Shown piece by piece: positions 57,321 to 64,000 of a stretch of DNA of 64,000 nt. A program made the position numbers and the translations under genes. Positions within the stretch are counted from its first letter, which is position 1, and each line of letters starts with the position of its first letter. The DNA comes from Paraburkholderia sp. ZP32-5 (GTDB lineage: Bacteria > Pseudomonadota > Gammaproteobacteria > Burkholderiales > Burkholderiaceae). The notes under the pieces are model-generated. The model had not been told where the DNA came from. It worked only from the letters and a program-made list of their open reading frames with translations, and made no database searches. The stretch is from positions 868,001 through 932,000 of the forward strand of contig NZ_JAJEJP010000001.1 in the NCBI RefSeq assembly GCF_021390495.1, given 5' to 3'.

Positions 57321-60300
57321 ATGACCACGGACGTCACCGACCCTCCCGCGCAGCCGCCCGGCGATGTACCGCCCGGCCAGCCGGGGCAACAGCCGCCCGA
57401 GCCGCCGCCGCCGAAGCGACGCTGGGGCTGGCTGCTGCTGAAAACGGTCGCGGGCACGGTGGCCGTGCTGGTGCTGCTGGTCGCGCTCGCGGCCGGCCTG
57501 CTTTACGGCGCGCTGACGACCGAGCGCGGTACCGCTTATGCGTGGCATGCGGCGGTGCGACTGCTGGGCGGGCGGCTCGCCGGTACGCTCGATGGCGGCA
57601 CGCTGGCGCATGGCGTGCAATTGCGCGACGTGCGCTGGCGCAGCCTCGACGGCAGCGGCACCGAGATCCAAGTCGATCGCGTCGCGGGCCGCTGGGCGCT
57701 CGCGCGTGAGCCGTGGCGCTTCACGATCGAGTATCTGCATGTCGGCACGATCGACGCGCGGCTCGGGTCCTCGACGTCGAGCAGCAGCGAGCCGTTCAGT
57801 CTGCCGAAGGATCTGCGTCTGCCGATGCAGCTCGAAATCCGCGATGTGCGGGTCGATCAGCTGCTGCTGCACCAGGGCGCATCGACGACGGAGCTGTCGC
57901 ACTTCGCCTTTCACGGACGCAGCGACGGGCGCCATCACGAGGCCGCGATCGACCGGCTCGATACGCCGTTCGGCGGACTGACGGCGTCGCTGAAGCTCGA
58001 CGGCGTCGAGCCGTTTCCGCTGAGCGGCCAGGTCGGCTATGCGGGCAAGGTCAAGGAAGAAGCGGTGCAGGTGGCCGGGCATCTGAGCGGCACGCTGGAG
58101 CAGCTCGTCGCCGAACTCGATGCGAGTGGCATGAAGCTCGCCGGCCATGCGCGGATCGAGGCGGCGCCGTTCGCCGCCGTGCCGCTGCAACGCGCGACGC
58201 TGACATTCGACCATGTGAACCCGCAGGCTTTCTCGGCCGGCGCGCCGCTGGCGGATCTGGCGGTACGTGCGGAGTTGCAGCCGGTGGAGTTGGCGGGGGC
58301 GAGCGGGGCTGGTGCAGCGGGTGGGGGTGCTGCCGCGAGCGGCGCGAGCGCGGCGAATGCGGTGAGTGGCGCAAATGTCGCGAGCGGGGCAGAGAAGGGC
58401 GCATCGGCGGCTGGCGCGCAGACGCCGGCAAGCGCGCTCGAAGCGGCAAGCGCGCTCGAAGCAGCAAGCACGCACGACGCAGCGAGTTCGGCCAGCGCCG
58501 CTCAAGCCTCCGCGCCCAGCGCGAGCCACGGCCATCATCATCAAACAGCAAAACCCGCCGCCGGGTTCGCCGTCGCCGGCCACCTGTCGATCGTCAACGC
58601 GAAGCCCGGTGCGATCGACCAGAACCTGCTGCCGCTGATCGATGCCAACACGGACGTGCGGCTCGACGCGCAATCGCAAAGCATCTCGAACCTGAACGTG
58701 CGGATCGTGCGCAACGCGACGATTACCGGCGGCGGCACGCTGCGCGGCCGCCACGGCCAGTTCGATCTGCGCGTCGCGCGGCTCGATCTGAACGCGTTGC
58801 AGGCGACGGTGCGGCCGACTCAGCTGTCTGGCCCGATCGGCATTCGCCTGAACGATGACATCCAGAGCGTCACGCTCGATCTCGCCGATCCCGCCGCCGC
58901 GCTGCGCGCTCAGGGCAAGATCACGTTCGATCCGGCGCGTATCAGTTTCAACGACGTGCGCGTCACGTCGGGCCGCGGCCGCATCGATCTGTCCGGTGCA
59001 CTCAAGCATGACGCGAACGCGACTTACAACCTGAAAGCGCAACTGACCGATTTCGATCCGCTGTCGCTGACGTCGCAGATGCCGGCGCGCACGCCGGTCA
59101 CGGCGTCGGCGTCGGCATCGGCCGGCAGCAGCGGCGCGCAGCGCGAGCGGCACGCGCAGGCCGCCGCGCTGGCCGGCAGTACCGCCGGCGCGAAAAGCGC
59201 GGCGCCCGGCGATCAGGCCGCCGCCGTCGCGAAAAACACCGCGAAAGCGGTGGTGCAGACCGAGGTGCTCGAACGCAGGACGCCCGCGCCCGCGCATCGC
59301 TCGGCACCCGCGGCGACACATGCACCGGCACCATCGCGCAGGATCGAAGCCCGCGTCAATGCGACCTTGAGCGCGACCGGCGTGCTCGCTCCGACATTCA
59401 CGACCCGTGCCGAATTCAAGCTTGGCCCGAGCGTGTACAACGATTTGCCGCTGACCGGCGGCGGCATGATCCAGCTGGCCGGCTCGCGGATTTTGCCGAG
59501 CCGCGCGAATCTGTCGGTGGCCGGCAACCAGGTCGATCTGCAAGGCAGTTTCGGCGCGCCCGGCGACAGGCTGCGTTTCCGTGTCGACGCGCCGCAGCTC
59601 GAGCGGCTCGGCTTCGGTCTCGCGGGTCTGATCGCAGCCGACGGCGACGTCACCGGCTCGTTCGCGCATCCGAATGTCACGCTGAACTACAAGGCCGACA
59701 GCGTCGTGTTCGGCAGCAACCGGGTCGGCCATGCGGAAGGTCACGCCGAGGCGCGCGACGGCGCGAACGGCGCGCTCGCGTTCACGACCGATGCGCGCAA
59801 TCTGAGCGCGGGCGGCGTCGAGCTGAACACGCTGACCGCGCGCCTGTCCGGCACACGCGCGAACCACACGCTCGAAGCCGCGGCCACCGGCAAGCTGCAG
59901 GATCACGCACTCGATCTGACGCTCGCCGCCAACGGCAAGCTGACCGACACGCGCGACGGCAGCCGCTGGGACGGCACGGTGACGCGTCTGCAGAACCGCG
60001 GCACGCCCGCGCTCAATCTCGAATCGCCGCTCGCGGTAAGCGCTGGGCCAGGCCGGCTCACGCTCGGCGCGACGCGTCTGACGATCGAAGGTGCGGTGCT
60101 GAGCCTCAAATCGTTCGCGTTCGATCACGGCCGGATCCAGTCGGCCGGCAATCTCACCGACGTGTCGGTTGCGCGCTTGCAGGAGCTGCGACGCGAGATC
60201 ACCGGCGAGCCGCCGCACGTCCGAACCGACCTCGTGTTCGACGGCGACTGGGACTTCTCGCTCGGCACCACGGCGAGCGGGCATATCGAGCTGCGGCGGC

Positions 60301-61814
60301 GCACGGGCGACGTGACGGTCGAGATTGGCCGCGGGCTCGCATCGATGGGCATTGCCGATATCCGCGCGCGCGCCGAATTCGCCGGCGGCAACCGGCTGAA
60401 CCTGACGATGCACGCGCAGGCGAGCCGGGTCGGCGTGATCGATGCCGACGCACATACGACGCTCGTGATGCGCGATGGCCTGTTGACTGTCGATCCGCAA
60501 AGCGCGCTGGCGGGCAATGTGGACGCGAACGTGCCGTCGCTGCGTACCACCGGCGGCCTGCTGGGTCCGAGCTATCTGCTCGACGGACGCCTCGCGTTGA
60601 AGCTCGCGCTGCACGGCACGGTCGCGAAGCCGAGCGTGACGGGCGCGCTGACCGGCGACGGGATCTCGGCGACGGTGGTCAGCCAGGGCGTGCAGTTGAA
60701 GGACGGCGTGGTACGCATCGCGCTGTCGGAGAACACCGTCGACTTCCAGCAGGTGGAATTCCACGGCGCGACCGGCACGCTGCGCGCGACCGGCCGTATT
60801 CGCCTCGATGGCTCCCAGCCGGATCTGACCGCGAGCATCGTCGCGGACAAGCTCGATGTGTTCGCGTCGCCGGACCGTCATCTGTCGCTGTCGGGCAGCG
60901 CGAGCATCGCGAACGGCGGCACCGACAGCGGGCTCGCGATCAACGGCAAGTTCGTCGTCGACAGCGCGCTGTTCGATATGCCCGAGCAGGCCGCGCCGAG
61001 TCTCGGCGACGACGTCGTGATCATCCGCCCGGACGGCACCCGTTCCGGCGGTCAGGCGCGCCCGGTCGAAGGGGAGGCGCGGCCGGCCAGTCCGTTCGCG
61101 CCGCGCGCCAACATCGACATCGATCTCGGCAAGGATTTCCGCTTCCGCGGCTTGGGCGCGGATCTCGAACTCGCCGGCACGATCACCGCGATGAGCGCGC
61201 CGAATACGCCGCTGCGCGCGGTCGGCAACGTGCGCATACTGCAGGGGTCGACCTATACCGCGTTCGGCCGCAAGCTGGCGATCGAAAACGGCTTCTTCAC
61301 GTTCAACGGTCCGGTGACCAATCCAGGTATCAACATTCTCGCGATGCGTCGCAACCAGCAGGTCGAGGCGGGCGTGCAGGTCACCGGTACGTTGCAGGTG
61401 CCGGTCGCGCGGCTGGTGTCGGAGCCGAGCGTGCCGGACAACGAAAAGCTGTCGTGGCTGCTGTTTGGCCATGGCACTGACCAGGGTAACAACCTCGGTC
61501 AGCAGAGCACGATGACGACCGCGCTTGCGCTGCTCGGCAGCGCGACCGGCAAGCGGATCGCACAGACCGTCGGGCTCGACGAGTTCTCGATCGGCCGCAG
61601 CGATGTCGGCCTGACCGATCCGCAGGTCGTGATGGTGTCGAAGGCGATCAACGAGTGGCTCGTGATCGGCTACGAGCAGGGGCTGCAGTCGGCGAGCAAC
61701 GCGGTCAAGGCGACGATCAATTTGTCGCGGTACTGGTCGCTGGTGGTCTATGGCGGGACGTTCTATGGCACCGATGTGCTGTATACGCGGCGTTTCGATC
61801 GGATCAACTGGTGA
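57321..61814 (+). CDS. tamB: Translocation and assembly module TamB
   Basis: A 1497-residue inner-membrane-anchored, periplasm-spanning protein of the AsmA-like/TamB family, working with TamA in lipid or outer-membrane protein delivery. An N-terminal membrane segment lies near residues 36-63, and long repeated beta-rich segments follow. The conserved C-terminal domain ends YTRRFDRINW. Ala/Gly/Ser-rich low-complexity blocks occur near residues 326-413 and 592-673. It begins 69 bp after tamA. Confidence 0.92.
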   Translation: MTTDVTDPPAQPPGDVPPGQPGQQPPEPPPPKRRWGWLLLKTVAGTVAVLVLLVALAAGLLYGALTTERGTAYAWHAAVRLLGGRLAGTLDGGTLAHGVQLRDVRWRSLDGSGTEIQVDRVAGRWALAREPWRFTIEYLHVGTIDARLGSSTSSSSEPFSLPKDLRLPMQLEIRDVRVDQLLLHQGASTTELSHFAFHGRSDGRHHEAAIDRLDTPFGGLTASLKLDGVEPFPLSGQVGYAGKVKEEAVQVAGHLSGTLEQLVAELDASGMKLAGHARIEAAPFAAVPLQRATLTFDHVNPQAFSAGAPLADLAVRAELQPVELAGASGAGAAGGGAAASGASAANAVSGANVASGAEKGASAAGAQTPASALEAASALEAASTHDAASSASAAQASAPSASHGHHHQTAKPAAGFAVAGHLSIVNAKPGAIDQNLLPLIDANTDVRLDAQSQSISNLNVRIVRNATITGGGTLRGRHGQFDLRVARLDLNALQATVRPTQLSGPIGIRLNDDIQSVTLDLADPAAALRAQGKITFDPARISFNDVRVTSGRGRIDLSGALKHDANATYNLKAQLTDFDPLSLTSQMPARTPVTASASASAGSSGAQRERHAQAAALAGSTAGAKSAAPGDQAAAVAKNTAKAVVQTEVLERRTPAPAHRSAPAATHAPAPSRRIEARVNATLSATGVLAPTFTTRAEFKLGPSVYNDLPLTGGGMIQLAGSRILPSRANLSVAGNQVDLQGSFGAPGDRLRFRVDAPQLERLGFGLAGLIAADGDVTGSFAHPNVTLNYKADSVVFGSNRVGHAEGHAEARDGANGALAFTTDARNLSAGGVELNTLTARLSGTRANHTLEAAATGKLQDHALDLTLAANGKLTDTRDGSRWDGTVTRLQNRGTPALNLESPLAVSAGPGRLTLGATRLTIEGAVLSLKSFAFDHGRIQSAGNLTDVSVARLQELRREITGEPPHVRTDLVFDGDWDFSLGTTASGHIELRRRTGDVTVEIGRGLASMGIADIRARAEFAGGNRLNLTMHAQASRVGVIDADAHTTLVMRDGLLTVDPQSALAGNVDANVPSLRTTGGLLGPSYLLDGRLALKLALHGTVAKPSVTGALTGDGISATVVSQGVQLKDGVVRIALSENTVDFQQVEFHGATGTLRATGRIRLDGSQPDLTASIVADKLDVFASPDRHLSLSGSASIANGGTDSGLAINGKFVVDSALFDMPEQAAPSLGDDVVIIRPDGTRSGGQARPVEGEARPASPFAPRANIDIDLGKDFRFRGLGADLELAGTITAMSAPNTPLRAVGNVRILQGSTYTAFGRKLAIENGFFTFNGPVTNPGINILAMRRNQQVEAGVQVTGTLQVPVARLVSEPSVPDNEKLSWLLFGHGTDQGNNLGQQSTMTTALALLGSATGKRIAQTVGLDEFSIGRSDVGLTDPQVVMVSKAINEWLVIGYEQGLQSASNAVKATINLSRYWSLVVYGGTFYGTDVLYTRRFDRINW

Positions 61815-61845
61815 TGGCCGGTGCCATTGCCATCATGCGGCGGTA

Positions 61846-61879
61846 AAAAAACGGCACGCTTGAAGCGTGCCGTTTTTTA
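61846..61879. terminator. Bidirectional terminator between tamB and metG
   Basis: ACGGCACGC (61851-61859) and GCGTGCCGT (61865-61873) form a 9-bp stem with loop TTGAA, flanked by a run of A on one side and T6 on the other. It serves both tamB (+) and metG (-). Confidence 0.9.
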
Positions 61880-61923
61880 TCTGCGCGGCGCCGCGCCACG
61901 AAGCGCTGCGCCGTCCTTGCGCG

Positions 61924-64000
61924 TTACTTCACGCGCATGCCCGGCTTCGCGCCGCTATGCGGTTCGAGCACGTAAAGACCCGGTTCTGCCTTCTCGTCCG
62001 CGGCCGACGCGGCGAGCACCATCCCCTCGGACATGCCGAACTTCATCTTGCGCGGCGCGAGATTCGCGACCATCACCGTCAGCTTGCCGATCAGCTGCTC
62101 CGGCTGATACGCGGACTTGATGCCCGAAAACACGTTGCGGGTCTTTTCCTCGCCGACGTCGAGCGTCAGTTGCAGCAGCTTGTCGGAGCCTTCCACCGCC
62201 TTGCAGTCGACGATTTTCGCGATGCGCAGATCGACCTTCGCGAAGTCGTCGATCGAGATGATGCCGCTTTCGTCGCTTTCGTCGCTTTCGTCGCTTTCGT
62301 CGTTTTCGGCAGCCGCGGCTTTTGCGCCGTTTTTCGCGCTGTTCTTCGATTGACCTTTCGCATCGGCCGGCGCGGTTTCCGGCGTGGCCTGCAGCGATTC
62401 GCGGTTGGCCGCGAGCAGCGCCTCGATCTGCTTCGGATCGACGCGTGTCATCAGGTGCTTGTACGCGTTGATCGGGCGCGTCGAGCTGAGCGGCACGTTC
62501 GCGTCCGCCCATGTGAGCGGCTCGATGCCGAGGAACGCTTCGACCGCTTCGGCGAGCTTCGGCAGCACCGGCTTCAGCGCGATCGACAGCAGGCGGAATG
62601 CCTCGATGCTGACGCTGCAGGTTTCGTGCAGCGCGACCGCGTTGGCCGGATCTTTCGCCTGGTCCCACGGCTTCGCGGTGTCGACGTATGCGTTGACCGA
62701 ATCCGCGAGTTCCATCGTCTGACGCAGCGCGCGGTTGTACTCGCGCGCTTCGTAGTTCGAGGCGATCTGCGGAATCGCGGCGCGCAGCGTGGCGAGCAGC
62801 GGATGATGCATCGCGCTGTCCTGCACGCGGCCGTCGAAGCGCTTGATCAGGAAGCCAGCCGCGCGGCTCGCGATGTTCACGTACTTGCCGACCAGATCGC
62901 TATTCACGCGCGCCTGGAAGTCGTCGAGGTTCAGGTCGAGGTCTTCCATCGTGCTGTTGAGCTTGGCGGCGAAGTAGTAGCGCAGCCATTCCGGATTCAG
63001 GCCGGTGTCGATCACGCTTTGCGCGGTGATGAAGGTGCCGCGCGACTTCGACATCTTCGCGCCGTCGACGGTCAGAAAGCCGTGCGCGAACACGTTGGTC
63101 GGCGTGCGGTGGCCCGAGAACTCGAGCATCGCCGGCCAGAACAGCGTGTGGAAATACAGAATATCTTTGCCGATGAAGTGGTACTGCTCGGCTTTCGAGC
63201 CCTTGCGCACCCACGCGTCGAAGTCGAGGCCGCGCTTTTCGGCGAGGTTCTTGAAGCTCGCGTAATAGCCGACCGGTGCGTCGAGCCACACGTAGAAATA
63301 TTTGCCGGGCGCGCCGGGGATTTCGAAGCCGAAGTACGGCGCGTCGCGCGAGATGTCCCAGTCGGCGAGTTTGGCTTCGCCGGCGTCGCCGAGCCATTCG
63401 CGCATCTTGTTGGTGGCTTCCGGCTGGGCGAGGCCGCCGACCCATGCGCGCAGGAAGTTTTCGCAGCGCGGATCGGATAGCCGGAAGAAGTAGTGCGTCG
63501 AGGTCTTGCGCACCGGCGTTGCGCCCGACACGACCGAGTACGGATTGATCAGTTCGGTGGGCTGATAGGTCGAGCCGCAGACTTCGCAACTGTCGCCGTA
63601 CTGGTCTTTCGAGTGGCATTTCGGGCATTCGCCCTTGATGAAGCGGTCCGGCAGGAACATTTCCTTGACGGGGTCGTACGCCTGCTCGATGTCGCGCGCG
63701 TCGATCAGGCCCGCTTCCTTCAGTGCCAGGTAGACGTTTTCGCTGAGAACGCGGTTCTCTTCGGAATCGGTCGAATAGTAATTGTCGAACGATATGCCGA
63801 AGCTATCGAAATCGCGCTTGTGTTCTGTCCACACGCGATCGATCAGCTGTTTCGGCGTCAGACCTTCTTTTTCCGCGCGCAGCATGACCGGCGTGCCGTG
63901 CGTGTCGTCAGCGCCCACGTAGTAGACCTCGTGGCCGTGCATTCGCAGCGTCCGGACCCAGATGTCCGTCTGGATATATTCGACCAGATGGCCGATATGA
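61924..64000 (-). CDS. metG: Methionyl-tRNA synthetase (N-terminus beyond window)
   Basis: More than 690 residues are visible; the first 15-20 lie outside. The HIGH motif is at 63988-63999. The zinc knuckle [18 protein letters not shown] and KMSKSRG are intact. The C-terminal tRNA-binding (EMAP-like) domain starts after an acidic linker. That linker holds four copies of a 9-bp unit coding Glu-Ser-Asp (62266-62301), an unusual tandem repeat. The enzyme charges tRNA-Met and fMet-tRNA precursors. Confidence 0.96.
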   Translation of the reverse strand, partial: HIGHLVEYIQTDIWVRTLRMHGHEVYYVGADDTHGTPVMLRAEKEGLTPKQLIDRVWTEHKRDFDSFGISFDNYYSTDSEENRVLSENVYLALKEAGLIDARDIEQAYDPVKEMFLPDRFIKGECPKCHSKDQYGDSCEVCGSTYQPTELINPYSVVSGATPVRKTSTHYFFRLSDPRCENFLRAWVGGLAQPEATNKMREWLGDAGEAKLADWDISRDAPYFGFEIPGAPGKYFYVWLDAPVGYYASFKNLAEKRGLDFDAWVRKGSKAEQYHFIGKDILYFHTLFWPAMLEFSGHRTPTNVFAHGFLTVDGAKMSKSRGTFITAQSVIDTGLNPEWLRYYFAAKLNSTMEDLDLNLDDFQARVNSDLVGKYVNIASRAAGFLIKRFDGRVQDSAMHHPLLATLRAAIPQIASNYEAREYNRALRQTMELADSVNAYVDTAKPWDQAKDPANAVALHETCSVSIEAFRLLSIALKPVLPKLAEAVEAFLGIEPLTWADANVPLSSTRPINAYKHLMTRVDPKQIEALLAANRESLQATPETAPADAKGQSKNSAKNGAKAAAAENDESDESDESDESGIISIDDFAKVDLRIAKIVDCKAVEGSDKLLQLTLDVGEEKTRNVFSGIKSAYQPEQLIGKLTVMVANLAPRKMKFGMSEGMVLAASAADEKAEPGLYVLEPHSGAKPGMRVK

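Noticed and set aside
57315..61472. A 1385-codon open frame on the strand opposite tamB
   Set aside because: It is a mirror of the GC-rich tamB coding sequence, Arg-rich and without recognisable domains.

Overview
The window is GC-rich chromosomal DNA from a member of the Burkholderiaceae, most likely Burkholderia sensu lato / Paraburkholderia. I infer this from gene content and order: the cysB / cysI-DUF934-cysH-cysD-cysN-cobA sulfate cluster, the btuB-btuC-btuD-cobT-cobS-cobC / btuF-cobD-cbiB-cobU / cobQ cobalamin cluster, zapA followed by 6S RNA and an EVE-domain gene, and DUF3460-scpA-panC-panD. No database search was possible. Roles rest on motifs, lengths and gene order read from the sequence.

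Layout. Positions 1-1.1 kb form an AT-richer accessory edge: the 3' end of an rhs gene with a toxin-like tip, a small probable immunity gene, a terminator and a decayed XRE-type regulator. Positions 1.2-6.0 kb hold a uniform + strand cluster (TauD-type dioxygenase, amino-acid-type ABC transporter, methyltransferase) preceded by a perfect 12-bp palindrome of GntR-operator type. Positions 6.0-8.6 kb are a - strand group (two alpha/beta hydrolases and an SDR) whose promoter carries four copies of a GGTTAC-like element. Positions 8.9-18 kb are assorted accessory genes: a small membrane protein plus a CPBP-family protease, an orphan ParA, LysR genes paired with an aldehyde dehydrogenase and SDRs, a DUF302 protein and an orphan binding protein.

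Positions 18-26 kb are assimilatory sulfate reduction. CysB is divergent from cysI-DUF934-cysH-cysD-cysN-cobA, and a convergent cbiX-type chelatase lies at the end, so siroheme synthesis sits beside the siroheme enzyme. Positions 26-38.7 kb carry housekeeping genes: lptF-lptG, pepA-holC, a low-complexity DUF2486-type gene, a cytochrome c, ilvD, a LysR gene, lgt, a SIMPL protein, an EVE protein, 6S RNA, zapA and a coiled-coil partner.

Positions 38.9-51 kb are a cobalamin uptake and nucleotide-loop assembly locus opened by an AdoCbl riboswitch. BtuB/BtuF/BtuC/BtuD import corrinoid, CobU/CbiB/CobD/CobQ process the side chain, and CobT/CobS/CobC attach the lower ligand. No corrin-ring genes or adenosyltransferase are present here. 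Positions 51-55 kb hold a thioesterase, an orphan ParA and the panD/panC/scpA/DUF3460 operon. Positions 55-64 kb hold tamA-tamB and, convergent behind a shared terminator, metG, which runs off the right edge.

Most of the window is conventional. The least explained parts are the Rhs tip/immunity pair, the dioxygenase-ABC-methyltransferase cluster, two enzymes whose catalytic residue is replaced, and DUF934 inside the sulfite-reductase operon.
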